Shown here: one piece after another, positions 24,317 to 32,398 of the stretch | Layout of the letters: each line of letters opens with the position of its first letter | Numbering within the stretch: the stretch's first letter is position 1 | Assembly: GCA_947645675.1 (NCBI GenBank) | Contig: CANSDP010000003.1 | Span: 1-64,000 of the forward strand | Direction of reading: 5' to 3' | Length of the DNA: 64,000 nt | DNA from: an uncultured Bacillota bacterium | GTDB lineage: Bacteria > Bacillota > Clostridia > Oscillospirales > Oscillospiraceae | Notes under the pieces: generated by a model | Databases searched by the model: none | Told to the model about the DNA's origin: nothing | What the model saw: the letters and a program-made list of their open reading frames with translations, nothing else | Translations under genes and position numbers: made by a program

Positions 24317-25252
24317 TTATCCCTTGACCGCGCCCATGGTAATGCCCTGGGTGAAGTACTTCTGGAAGATCAGGAATACGATGATAATGGGCACAGCGGC
24401 CAGAGCGGCGCCCGCCATCAGCAGGCCCATATTGACCGTGGTGTCGTTTTGCAGGGTGGAGATGCCCAGGGAGATGGTGCTGTTGCTTCCGCTGGGCAGC
24501 ATGACCAGCTGCATGAAGTAGTCGTTCCAGGCGTTGATGAAGGTGAAGATAGCCAGCGCGCCGATGCCTGGCTTGACCATGGGAATCACGATGGTGGAGA
24601 AGGTCCGGAACTCGCTTGAGCCGTCCACCCGGGCGGCCTCCAGAATTTCTCCCGGAATGCTCTCGGAGAACTGCTTCATCAGGAACACGCCGAAGGGCCA
24701 GCCCACCGTGGGCAGGATGACCGCCCAGAGGGTGTCATACATATGCAGGCCGGCCATCTCCTTCAGCAGCGGGATGAGAATGACCTGCTTGGGCAAAGCC
24801 ATCGCGCACACGATGAGGGAGAAGACGATCGCCCGGCCGCGGAAGCGCTTCTTGGCCAGGGCGTAGCCGGCCATCGCGGCGGTGACGCAGGTGAGGAGCA
24901 TCGCCGCCACCGACATGAACACGGTGTTAATCAGCCAGCGGAAGGCGGCGGGGAGCACCGGACCTGTGGACCAGATCAGCGGCTTGTGGCTGTCGGTAAA
25001 GAACTGGCTGAAGGGTACCGCCAGCTCCCACAGGGGGGCGGTGCGCTTGTTGAACAGGTCGTTAAAGTTGGTCTTGACCCACTCCGTGGGCCACCACACC
25101 GGCTTGGGGTTGTAGATATCCACAGAGGGCTTGAACGCGCCGGTGATAATCCAGTACAGTGGGAAGAGGAACAGGAAGGCCAGAATGACCAGCACAATAA
25201 CGGAAATAACTTTATACGCTTTTTTACGCGCGGCTTCGTTTGCTGTCAGCAT
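24317..25252 (-). CDS. Carbohydrate ABC transporter permease (MalG family)
   Basis: A 311-residue inner-membrane permease with six helices. The cytoplasmic EAA loop is clear (EAARVDGSSEFRTFSTIVIPMVKPG), which docks a cytoplasmic ATPase. FLFPLYWIITGAFKP at the N-terminus and a GITMGAVKG C-terminus are typical of MalG-type proteins. TAAGGGGGGAG precedes the ATG. With the following MalF-type permease and the SBP it forms an importer; no ATPase gene is in the operon, so a shared MsmK-like ATPase elsewhere is expected. Neighbourhood with nanA suggests sialic acid or a sialoside. Confidence 0.93.
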   Translation of the reverse strand: MLTANEAARKKAYKVISVIVLVILAFLFLFPLYWIITGAFKPSVDIYNPKPVWWPTEWVKTNFNDLFNKRTAPLWELAVPFSQFFTDSHKPLIWSTGPVLPAAFRWLINTVFMSVAAMLLTCVTAAMAGYALAKKRFRGRAIVFSLIVCAMALPKQVILIPLLKEMAGLHMYDTLWAVILPTVGWPFGVFLMKQFSESIPGEILEAARVDGSSEFRTFSTIVIPMVKPGIGALAIFTFINAWNDYFMQLVMLPSGSNSTISLGISTLQNDTTVNMGLLMAGAALAAVPIIIVFLIFQKYFTQGITMGAVKG

Positions 25253-25264
25253 GTTTCTCCCCCC

Positions 25265-26194
25265 TTACTTTTCTTTCGCCAGACGGAACTGGATGGCGGA
25301 CATGATTCCAATGAAGATGGCCAGTACCACGCCCATGGCGTTGGCGTAGCCGAAGTGGCCGGCCTGCTCGGTGAGCTTGAACGCGGTGTAGTAGATGTAG
25401 TACATCACCGTGTCCGTGGAGTGGTTGGGTCCGCCCTGGGTCAGCAGCTGGATCAGGGCGAAGCACTGGAAGGAGTTGATGGTGGTGATGACCAGGATGT
25501 ACAGGGTGGTGGGCATCATCTGGGGCCACTTCACCTGCCAGAAAACCTGCATATCGGTGGCGCCGTCTACCTCGGCGGCCTCGATGAGGGTAGTGTCCAC
25601 GTTGCCCAGGGCGGAGACGTAGAGCACGATGGGCTGGCCCACGGAGGTGGTGAACAGGATCACAATGATACAGCCCAGGGCCGTCTTGGGGTCGCCCAGC
25701 CAGTTGATATTCTGCTCGATCAGCCCCGCGCCCTTCAGGGCCGTGTTCAGGATACCGGTGTAGTTGTCATACATCCAGCGCCACACCACGGTGACCGCCA
25801 CGGAGCCGGTGACCACGGGCAGATAGAAGATGCACCGGAAGGCGGACAGGGCGACGTTGTTCAGCTTATAGATAGCGGAGCCCACCCACAGGGAGAAGGC
25901 GCAGACGGTGGGCACGCTGACAATCACGATGATGAAGGTGTTCACCAGTCCCTTCTGAAACACCTTGTCCTCAAAGAGCTTGGCAAAGTTTTTCAGTCCC
26001 ACGAACTGACCGAACATGGTGGTGTCGTTCATGTTGCTGGCCGTCAGACTGGTAAAGATACAGATGAACATGGGGATAATGACGAACCCCACAAAGAAGA
26101 TCAGGCTGGGAAGCATGAACAGGTAACCCGCCACGTCCTCCCGCCGCTGGAGCGCCCGGCTCATAGGCGCCGACGATTTTGCCAAGGTAGACAC
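25265..26194 (-). CDS. Carbohydrate ABC transporter permease (MalF/UgpA family)
   Basis: A 309-residue six-helix permease with FMLPSLIFFVGFVIIPM in helix 1 and an EAA loop (EAAEVDGATDMQVFWQVKWPQM). It pairs with the MalG-type permease 12 bp downstream. Start choice is uncertain: a GTG at 26194 lies almost on AAAGGG, while a TTG at 26185 has AAGGGGTG at a better distance; the real protein may be 3 residues shorter. A hairpin (26245-26280) separates it from the binding-protein gene upstream. Confidence 0.92.
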   Translation of the reverse strand: MSTLAKSSAPMSRALQRREDVAGYLFMLPSLIFFVGFVIIPMFICIFTSLTASNMNDTTMFGQFVGLKNFAKLFEDKVFQKGLVNTFIIVIVSVPTVCAFSLWVGSAIYKLNNVALSAFRCIFYLPVVTGSVAVTVVWRWMYDNYTGILNTALKGAGLIEQNINWLGDPKTALGCIIVILFTTSVGQPIVLYVSALGNVDTTLIEAAEVDGATDMQVFWQVKWPQMMPTTLYILVITTINSFQCFALIQLLTQGGPNHSTDTVMYYIYYTAFKLTEQAGHFGYANAMGVVLAIFIGIMSAIQFRLAKEK

Positions 26195-26244
26195 CCCTTT
26201 CTCTCAAATCTCTCAAATCTCTCAAGCTTACTGGAAAACTAGAC

Positions 26245-26280
26245 GCGCCCCCTCCCCGCGCAGAAGCGGAGAGGGGGCGC
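26245..26280 (-). terminator. Intercistronic hairpin after the sialate-type SBP gene
   Basis: The 15-bp arms GCGCCCCCTCCCCGC and GCGGAGAGGGGGCGC pair with one mismatch around 6 nt. No T-run follows on the minus strand. As at 20722, it sits between a binding protein and its permeases, suggesting mRNA protection or partial attenuation. Confidence 0.55.
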
Positions 26281-26304
26281 GCGAAGCCCTGTTATGTTCT
26301 GAAA

Positions 26305-27699
26305 TCAGCCCGCGGCGGAGTTGGCTACGGCCTCATGGGCGGCCAGCACGGTGGCCACGTCAGCGCCGGTGCCAACCTCCTGGAGCATGTTCCACCACTC
26401 GGTACGAGCGGCGGCCCAGCCGGTGGTGACCTGGTAGTAGTCGCCCAGGTAAGGCATCAGCTTGGTGTACTCAGCCATGATGGGGTTGTCGGCCCAGATG
26501 CCGGACAGGTCGGTGCCCTCGGCGGCGGTGCGGACGGCGAAGTAGTTGGCGGTCTTCACGGCGTCCACAGTATGGGCGGAGTCGCACATGAACTTGATGA
26601 ACTGCTTGGAGGCGTCGATGCGGGCCTGGTCGCCATTGTCGAAGATGCCGAAGCCCCAGATGCCGCCGCACAGCTGAGACTCGCCGGTCTCAGAGGGGAA
26701 GCTCATGAACACGATGTCGTCGCCGGTGATGGTCTTCTCAGCGCCGGTGCCGGCGCTGTTGGGGTCCAGCTGCTGGGCGATGTTCCAGCAGAAGGCCATC
26801 TTCAGGATGCCCTGATAGAAAGCGGTGATCTCCTTGCCGCCGTCCAGGGAGGGATCAAAGGCGATGCCCTTCATGCCCTTCAGCTGCTCCAGAGCCTTGA
26901 CGTTGTTGGGGTCGTTCCAGAGGTACTGGGTATGCTCGGCGTTGGTGAAGGTGCCGCCGTAGAGGTTGTTGACGAGGGCGCGGGTGCCCTGGTCGCCGCC
27001 CTGGCCGGCGCAGAAGACAGCGCCCACGGTGCCGTCGAACTTGCCGGACAGAGCCTCAACGGCCTTGATGAAGTTCTCGGTGGTCCAGGTATGGTTCTCC
27101 AGATCCACATACTGGAGAGCGCCGGCCTCCTCAAAGGCGTTCTTGTTGATGGCCATGCAGTGAGCGGTCATAACCAGAGGATACTCATACACAGCGCCGT
27201 TGGTGTGGGTGCAGGCCTTCATAACGCCCTCGTTGACGCCGTTGATCTCGGCCAGGTCGGTCTCGTCAAACATGTCCTTCAGGTCCACCATGTGGCCGTT
27301 GGCGCCCCAGTTGGCGACCAGGCGCTCGGGACCCTCCATAATCAGGTCGGGGGTACCCTTGGCGGTGATGGCGGTGTTCACGCGGTCGTCGCCGGCGGTG
27401 TAGTCCAGATACTCCACCTTGACGGCCACGCCGGTCTCGGCGGTGAATGCGTCGGTCAGCTTCTTGACCTCGTTCTCATCCTTCCAGTTGCCGATGGGGT
27501 AGGTCCACAGGGTGATCTCCGACGCGCCGGAGGGGGCGGGGTTGCTGGCGGCGGGCTGGCTGCTGGCGGCGGGGGTGCTACCAGCGGGCTGACTGCCAGA
27601 GGAAGGCTTGCTGGAGGCGGCTCCGCCGCCTCCACAGGCAGCTAAGGCCAGGGTCATGGACATGGCCAGGGCGGCCGCGATCAGTTTTTTCATCTTCAT
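26305..27699 (-). CDS. Extracellular solute-binding lipoprotein, family 1, probable sialic acid SBP
   Basis: A 464-residue lipoprotein. The signal peptide ends in the lipobox LALAAC, followed by a Ser/Pro/Ala linker very like that of the arabinose SBP, then a type 1 (maltose-binding-like) domain starting ITLWTYPIGNWKDENEVKKL and including TPDLIMEGPERL and GGIWGFGIF. It would deliver substrate to the MalF/MalG-type permeases. AAGGAGGAACC precedes the ATG. A consensus promoter (27759-27787) makes it the first and probably most expressed gene of the operon ending with nanA. The ligand is inferred from the lyase; a 2,7-anhydro or sialoside ligand is possible. Confidence 0.9.
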   Translation of the reverse strand: MKMKKLIAAALAMSMTLALAACGGGGAASSKPSSGSQPAGSTPAASSQPAASNPAPSGASEITLWTYPIGNWKDENEVKKLTDAFTAETGVAVKVEYLDYTAGDDRVNTAITAKGTPDLIMEGPERLVANWGANGHMVDLKDMFDETDLAEINGVNEGVMKACTHTNGAVYEYPLVMTAHCMAINKNAFEEAGALQYVDLENHTWTTENFIKAVEALSGKFDGTVGAVFCAGQGGDQGTRALVNNLYGGTFTNAEHTQYLWNDPNNVKALEQLKGMKGIAFDPSLDGGKEITAFYQGILKMAFCWNIAQQLDPNSAGTGAEKTITGDDIVFMSFPSETGESQLCGGIWGFGIFDNGDQARIDASKQFIKFMCDSAHTVDAVKTANYFAVRTAAEGTDLSGIWADNPIMAEYTKLMPYLGDYYQVTTGWAAARTEWWNMLQEVGTGADVATVLAAHEAVANSAAG

Positions 27700-27758
27700 T
27701 GCGGTTCCTCCTTCAATTTCACAAAAAATTTAGATGCAAGGCTGGGGTCAATGTGTAA

Positions 27759-27787
27759 ATTATACAAGTATCTTGCCGCTCTGTCAA
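27759..27787 (-). promoter_or_regulatory. Consensus promoter of the importer / nanA operon
   Basis: On the minus strand TTGACA (27787-27782) and TATAAT (27764-27759) are exactly 17 bp apart, 60 bp before the SBP start. Both boxes are perfect. Confidence 0.85.
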
Positions 27788-27853
27788 TCAAAATCGAAAA
27801 AATTTTTGTAAAAAACCGTAATTCATGGGATATTACAAAAATAATTTCGATTT

Positions 27854-27869
27854 TTGTGCAACCTGCATT
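27854..27869. promoter_or_regulatory. Candidate operator, copy 1 of the shared 16-bp motif
   Basis: TTGTGCAACCTGCATT matches 14 of 16 bases of the motif at 33847-33862. It lies between the SBP promoter and the GDSL hydrolase gene, in a position to affect either. The RpiR-family protein at 30228-31076 is the nearest candidate binder. Confidence 0.5.
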
Positions 27870-27972
27870 ATGAATATAAAAAATCGTTCTCTTTCTCTTG
27901 ACAAACAGAAAAAAAATGCTAGCCTTATGATATCAGAACTATATGCGTTCCGTTCAGAAAGGATGACAGCTT

Positions 27973-28626
27973 ATGAAAAAACACATTCTCTGCCTGGGCG
28001 ATTCCAACACGCACGGCTACTGCGCCGACCCCGCCGACTGCGCCGACGGCGGCATCCGCTTCAACGAGGACGAGCGGTGGACCTGCCTGCTGCAAAAGGC
28101 CCTGGGCCCGGACTTTCTGGTGACGGAGGAGGGCCTGTCCGGCCGGACCACCGTCTTCCCCGACCCCCTTCATGAGACCATGGACGCCCTGACGGTGCTC
28201 TACTCCCTGCTGAAAAGCCATGAGGTGATCGACCTGCTGGTCATCATGCTGGGCACCAACGACACCAAGGAGCGGCTGGGAGCCAACGCCGCCTGCATTG
28301 GCATCGGCATGGAGCGGCTGGTCCGCAAGGCTCAGAGCGTGGACTGCTGGGGGCCTCACGCCCCCAATATTCTCATTATCTGTCCACCCCCCATTCGCCC
28401 GGAGATGGAGTCCAACGAGTGCGGCGTGCCAATGGGGAAGGGCTGTCTGGAAAAATCCTGGGAGCTGCCCCAGTACTATCAAAAGACCGCCCAGCTGGTG
28501 GGGGCCCACTACATGGACGCCAAGGACTGCGAGTTCAACCCTGTTGACGGGATGCACCTGACCAAAAGAGGCCACGCCCAGCTGGCCGCGCTTCTGGCGG
28601 AGCTGGTCCCGGGGCTGCTGCCCTGA
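27973..28626 (+). CDS. SGNH/GDSL-family esterase
   Basis: A 217-residue alpha/beta hydrolase of the SGNH fold, cytoplasmic (no signal peptide). Block I LGDSNTHG carries the nucleophile Ser11, block III GTNDTK the oxyanion Asn, and block V DGMHLT the catalytic Asp-His pair. It most resembles small arylesterase/acyl-CoA-thioesterase-like GDSL proteins. Because it is divergent from the sialic acid importer, a sialate O-acetylesterase role is attractive: such enzymes remove acetyl groups that would block the lyase. This is inference from position. GAAAGGATG precedes the ATG. Confidence 0.85.
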   Translation: MKKHILCLGDSNTHGYCADPADCADGGIRFNEDERWTCLLQKALGPDFLVTEEGLSGRTTVFPDPLHETMDALTVLYSLLKSHEVIDLLVIMLGTNDTKERLGANAACIGIGMERLVRKAQSVDCWGPHAPNILIICPPPIRPEMESNECGVPMGKGCLEKSWELPQYYQKTAQLVGAHYMDAKDCEFNPVDGMHLTKRGHAQLAALLAELVPGLLP

Positions 28627-28647
28627 CCGGCGTCTGGAGGGATTTTG

Positions 28648-29490
28648 ATGGGATTTCTTGACCGCTTCAAACGCAAAAAGGAGCCGGCCACCGCCCCGGA
28701 GGCCCCGGCGGGACCCGGCTCCGCTCCAGAGCCCGACACCGCCGCCGTAATCCTGCTGGGGGAGGACGTGGGGTGGGCCGCCGTGACTAAGGCGGTGGAG
28801 GAGCGGTTCGGCGCTCAGGCCCTGGTCTCCACGGACAACAGCGCCCCCAACGCTCCCGCCATGACAATCCGGCTGGAGGGTGTGGAGTTCTTTTGCAGCT
28901 ATCTGGCTATGCCTCACCCGGCGGAGGTCTACGACCTCTCCTCCCTCCAGGAGGGGCTGTTCTCCCCCCAGGAACGGGAGGAGCTTCTGTCCCACAGGGC
29001 CTTCCTGGTGCTGGCCCAGAAGGGCGGCGGGACCTCGCTGGCGGAAAAGCGCCGGGTCTGCCGCCTGTTCACCCGGCTGGCCGGGGCACTGGCCGGACTG
29101 GACGGGGCCGCGGGCGTCTTTCTCACCAGCGCCGAGCTGCTTATCAGCCGGAGGGTCTATCTCTACCACGCCGCCATTTTGGAGAAAAACTGGGAGGACC
29201 CGGAGTATTTCCCCGTCCCCCTGTGGATCAGCATCCGCAGCGGCCAGAAGGGGGAGGTCCCCATGGTGGGCACCTGGGGTCTGAGACAATTCGGTTTTCT
29301 GGAGCTGTGGTTCCTGGACGCCAAATCCCCCTGGCCGGAGCTCCACGAGAAGCTGTATCTTATGTCCATGTTCCAGATCACCGGGCGGGAGCTCTATCAG
29401 GATACGGATACCATCGAGTTTACACTGGGGAATCCGTCGGTGTTCAAGGAGCTGAAGGGCGCGCTGTTCATTGTGGGCGGCGGCGTTTGA
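28648..29490 (+). CDS. DUF4261-type protein of unknown function
   Basis: A 280-residue soluble protein. The first 35 residues are basic then Pro/Ala-rich, probably disordered; the rest is a mixed alpha/beta domain containing VTKAVEERFG, EVYDLSSLQEGLF, ISIRSGQKGEVPMVGTWGLRQFGFLE... and the C-terminal ITGRELYQDTDTIEF. The GREL-x-DGDTI-like end is what I recall from DUF4261 proteins, some of which are linked to suppressor-of-fused-like immunity domains. The ATG at 28648 follows CTGGAGGG. It is 21 bp after the GDSL gene and is probably cotranscribed. Function is unknown. Confidence 0.75.
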   Translation: MGFLDRFKRKKEPATAPEAPAGPGSAPEPDTAAVILLGEDVGWAAVTKAVEERFGAQALVSTDNSAPNAPAMTIRLEGVEFFCSYLAMPHPAEVYDLSSLQEGLFSPQEREELLSHRAFLVLAQKGGGTSLAEKRRVCRLFTRLAGALAGLDGAAGVFLTSAELLISRRVYLYHAAILEKNWEDPEYFPVPLWISIRSGQKGEVPMVGTWGLRQFGFLELWFLDAKSPWPELHEKLYLMSMFQITGRELYQDTDTIEFTLGNPSVFKELKGALFIVGGGV

Positions 29491-29502
29491 CTGGGCTAAA
29501 AG

Positions 29503-29536
29503 ATAAGCCTGCCTGTGGGGCAGGCTTATTTTATTC
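29503..29536. terminator. Bidirectional terminator between the DUF4261 and DUF624 genes
   Basis: The 11-bp arms ATAAGCCTGCC and GGCAGGCTTAT pair around 5 nt, followed by TTTATT on the plus strand; the minus-strand tail is TTTTAGCC. It separates converging genes. Confidence 0.75.
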
Positions 29537-30169
29537 CTCCGTGTCCTCCTCAGGGGCCAGCTCCGGGGAGTATTTCGCAAAAATCCGCTCGGTGAACAGG
29601 GAAACCAGCAGCATGGCCACCGAGGGCATAAACAGCACCGGCCACCAGCGCTCAAGGCAGAATACGGCGGTCTGGGCGGTGAGGAGCACCACCACCACCG
29701 TGCTGGGCAGGTGGACGATGGACAGCTGAAAGGCGGTGCGGAACAGATCCTTCAGGCTGTATTCAAACCGCCCCAGAAGGGGGAACAGCCAGCACAGCAC
29801 CCCCCCGGGGACGATCAGGGCAAAGTAGTAGGCCACGTAGAGGATATAGGCCGCCCCGCCCAGGTTTGTTCCATACCAGCGCACCACGTCGTGTCCCATC
29901 CACAGCAGCAGAGCCGCCGGAAGGACGGCCAGGGTCGCCAGGAGGCCGGTCTTGAAACCGCCCAGAAAGGAGCGGAAATAGTACCCAAATGCCCCGCTCT
30001 CCCGGCCCCGGACGCACTTGACCACGGTGTAATACAGCGCCGCCGTGGCCGGGCCGATGGTCACCACCGGCAGGCACAGAAAAATCCACACAATGGACAG
30101 CCCGCAGACATCCACCATGGTGCTGAGCCAGGCCCATATTCCCTTTTCCGGGTTAAAGAATCCGCCCAA
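29531..30169 (-). CDS. DUF624 (YesL-like) membrane protein
   Basis: A 212-residue membrane protein with five hydrophobic helices. The beginning GIWAWLSTMVDVCGLSIVWI and the following CLPVVTIGPATAALYY are the conserved opening of DUF624/YesL proteins, found in many Firmicute sugar-uptake operons; the function is unproven but it may assist ABC sugar importers. The start is a TTG (30169) with AAGGAAGCG upstream; no ATG is available nearby. It is the last gene of the kinase-epimerase-regulator operon. Confidence 0.85.
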   Translation of the reverse strand: MGGFFNPEKGIWAWLSTMVDVCGLSIVWIFLCLPVVTIGPATAALYYTVVKCVRGRESGAFGYYFRSFLGGFKTGLLATLAVLPAALLLWMGHDVVRWYGTNLGGAAYILYVAYYFALIVPGGVLCWLFPLLGRFEYSLKDLFRTAFQLSIVHLPSTVVVVLLTAQTAVFCLERWWPVLFMPSVAMLLVSLFTERIFAKYSPELAPEEDTEE

Positions 30170-30227
30170 AATCGCGCTTCCTTTCTATCAAGCAGTTCCC
30201 CCTGAGAGCAGGCCGTCAGCCCCGGGC

Positions 30228-31076
30228 TTATACGCACTTCTGGGTCAGCGCCTTGCCCACCGACTGGCGGTTGGCCTCCGCCCGCTCCGGGTCCCGGCGG
30301 ACGAACTCGCTGAGGAGAACCTCCACCACATAGAGCTGCGCGACCAGCGCGGCGGAGGAGCCGAACTGGAAGGGCAGCTCGTTGGGTCCGCACAGCAGAA
30401 CCACGTCGGCGTAGGCGCTGGCCGGGGAGTTGAGGTACCGGGTCACCAGGATCAGTCTGGCCCCCCGGTTCCGGATAACCTCCGCCGCCGACAGCAACTC
30501 ATGGGTGGCCCCGGAGTAGGAGAAGTAGAGGACCACATCCGTGCTGGACAGGGTGGACAGAGTCACCATCTGCATGTGGGAGTCCTGAATGGTCTTGAAT
30601 TTGGAGGAGGTCGTGGAGAACTGCGCCCAGGCCGCCAGGGCCACCACCGAATGGTTCCCCTGGCCCAGACAGATCACCTGGCCCGCGTCCCGCAGCAGGT
30701 CGGCCGCCCGGGCCACCTCCCGCTCGGCCAGCATATGGTAGGCGTTGGTCAGGGCGTCCTGGGCCTCCTGGAGTACCTTATCCTTCACGGCGGTGGGGGT
30801 GGAGGCCCCCCGGCCTCCCGGCCCGATCCCCGCCGCGCCGGCGGGGGAGGCCGCCCGGGCCAGCTCCAGCTTGAAGTCGTTGAACCCGGCCAGCTTCAGC
30901 TTCCGGCAGAACAGCGACACCGTGGACACCGCCACCTCGCACTGGTTGCTCAGATCAGTGATGCTGATATACTGGGTCTCCTTCTGGTGCTCCAGCACAT
31001 AGTCGGCGATTTTCCGCTCGGAGCGGGTGAAGCTCTCATACTCCTGGAGCATCTGGGCCAGAATATTCTTCTCCAC
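30228..31076 (-). CDS. RpiR-family transcription regulator with SIS domain
   Basis: A 282-residue regulator. Residues 1-77 form the RpiR helix-turn-helix (SERKIADYVLEH, ISITDLSNQCEVAVSTVSLF); a Gly/Pro-rich linker follows; residues 105-260 form a SIS sugar-phosphate-binding domain (VICLGQGNHSVVAL, VVLYFSYSGATHELLSAAEV). RpiR proteins control sialic acid and amino-sugar genes in several bacteria, sensing sugar phosphates such as GlcNAc-6-P or ManNAc-6-P. It starts with GTG after GGAGGC and lies 24 bp after the epimerase stop, so it is encoded in the operon it probably controls. Candidate operators are at 27854 and 33847. Confidence 0.92.
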   Translation of the reverse strand: MEKNILAQMLQEYESFTRSERKIADYVLEHQKETQYISITDLSNQCEVAVSTVSLFCRKLKLAGFNDFKLELARAASPAGAAGIGPGGRGASTPTAVKDKVLQEAQDALTNAYHMLAEREVARAADLLRDAGQVICLGQGNHSVVALAAWAQFSTTSSKFKTIQDSHMQMVTLSTLSSTDVVLYFSYSGATHELLSAAEVIRNRGARLILVTRYLNSPASAYADVVLLCGPNELPFQFGSSAALVAQLYVVEVLLSEFVRRDPERAEANRQSVGKALTQKCV

Positions 31077-31100
31077 GGTGTGCCTCCAATCAGAGGGCCG

Positions 31101-32306
31101 TCAGGCCCGGTCCAGTATCTCGCCGATCATCCCGTCCACCAGGATCATGCTCCGGGGCATATGGAAGGGGCCCTTAAAGGTGCTGCCCTTGGTGCTGGGC
31201 TGTGTGGGCAGGCCGTCCCGGCGGAGGTAGCCGTACCACTCGCCGAACTCGGGGTCGGCGAAGTGCTCCTTGCAGTAGTCCAGGGTCTTATAGAACCAGT
31301 CCAGATACTTCTCCTCCCCGGTGTCCCGGTAGAGCATCATGGAGGCAATCAGAATCTCGTTGTGGGGCCACCACAGCTTCATGTCGTGCTCATAGGCCTC
31401 GGGGGGCTTGCCCAGACAGTCGGTGAAGTAGAGCAGTCCGCCGTATTCGTCATCCCATCCGGCATCGATGGCCCAGTCGAACATCTGAGCCGCTTTTTTC
31501 ACCAGCTCCTTGTCCCCGGTGCGCTGGGCGTGCTCCAGCAGGAACCAGACGCCCTCGATGTCGTGGCCGGGGTTGACGGTACGGCCCTCGGTGTAGTACA
31601 GCCGGGGGGTGCCGTCCATGTCCACGTTCTCCAGGGTGCACTTCAGCTCAGGCTTGACGTGGTATTTAAAGATGTCGTCCACGCACTTCTGGGCCCGCTC
31701 CTCATAGAGGGCCTTCCGCTCAGGGTCGGTGCGCAGCATCACGCCGGTGACGTTGAGGATAATCATGGGCGCGCCGAAGGCCCGGCCGGACCGGGTTTCA
31801 GGGATGGTCTTGGGGCCCATGCCCACCGGGTCGGGCTTGCCCTGGCTCAGGTCCCAGTACAGGTCGTAGCACTGGCGGGCCCGCTCCAGCCGGGCCTTGT
31901 CCCCGGTGACGCCGTAATACTCCGCGTTGGCGATGGCGCAGAAGGCCTCGGAGAAGTAGTACCGCCGCTGGCGCAGGGGCTTGCCGTCCTCCGTGACGGT
32001 GAAGTACATCCGGTCCCCAGCCGCGTGGTTGAAGCAGTAATTCTCCATAAAGTCCAAACAGCTCTTTGAGGCGTCCAGCCACTCCTGGCGCACGCCGTAA
32101 TTGTGGCACAGGAAGGCGTAGATCCAGCCGCACCGGCCCTGCATCCACACGCTCTTGTCGGTGGAGTAGATCTCGCCCTTCCGGTCCAGGCAGGTGTACA
32201 CCCCGCCGTGCTCGCGGTCCATGCCGTGGTCCAGCCAGAACCGGGCGGAGCGCTCCAGCTCGCTCTTCACCCAGGACTGGGCGTTTTGTAATTTTTGACG
32301 ATCCAT
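31101..32306 (-). CDS. N-acylglucosamine 2-epimerase (AGE family)
   Basis: A 401-residue (alpha/alpha)6-barrel epimerase. Family features include KSVWMQGRCGWIYAFL near the N-terminus, RRYYFSEAFCAIANAEYY, NPGHDIEGVWFLLEHA with the active-site His, and KLWWPHNEILIASMMLY with the second His. In this setting it should convert ManNAc, released by the lyase, to GlcNAc without phosphorylation, as the AGE-type epimerase does in Bacteroides fragilis sialate catabolism; the usual Firmicute NanE acts on the 6-phosphate. A GAGGAAT site precedes the ATG. A repeat fills the gap to the kinase gene. Cellobiose 2-epimerases are relatives, so substrate is an inference. Confidence 0.87.
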   Translation of the reverse strand: MDRQKLQNAQSWVKSELERSARFWLDHGMDREHGGVYTCLDRKGEIYSTDKSVWMQGRCGWIYAFLCHNYGVRQEWLDASKSCLDFMENYCFNHAAGDRMYFTVTEDGKPLRQRRYYFSEAFCAIANAEYYGVTGDKARLERARQCYDLYWDLSQGKPDPVGMGPKTIPETRSGRAFGAPMIILNVTGVMLRTDPERKALYEERAQKCVDDIFKYHVKPELKCTLENVDMDGTPRLYYTEGRTVNPGHDIEGVWFLLEHAQRTGDKELVKKAAQMFDWAIDAGWDDEYGGLLYFTDCLGKPPEAYEHDMKLWWPHNEILIASMMLYRDTGEEKYLDWFYKTLDYCKEHFADPEFGEWYGYLRRDGLPTQPSTKGSTFKGPFHMPRSMILVDGMIGEILDRA

Positions 32307-32324
32307 AGTATTCCTCTTTTCTCT

Positions 32325-32398
32325 GCAGGGGCGGATATTATCCGCCCGTTTTTAAACAGGCCGCACACATTTTCATGCGGGTATTACCCGCCCCTACA
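32325..32398. repeat. Hairpin-ended GGGGCGG repeat element
   Basis: It starts GCAGGGGCGGATATTATCCG and ends GGGTATTACCCGCCCCTACA, with a hairpin at each end and an AT-rich middle. It lies between the kinase and epimerase genes, inside the operon. The end shared with 15470 and 52089 is CCGCCCCTACA-like. Confidence 0.65.

Noticed and set aside
27898-27903. TTGACA upstream of the GDSL hydrolase gene as a promoter
   Set aside because: No -10 box at 16-18 bp; the nearest (TATGAT) is at about 22 bp. The promoter of this gene stays unassigned.
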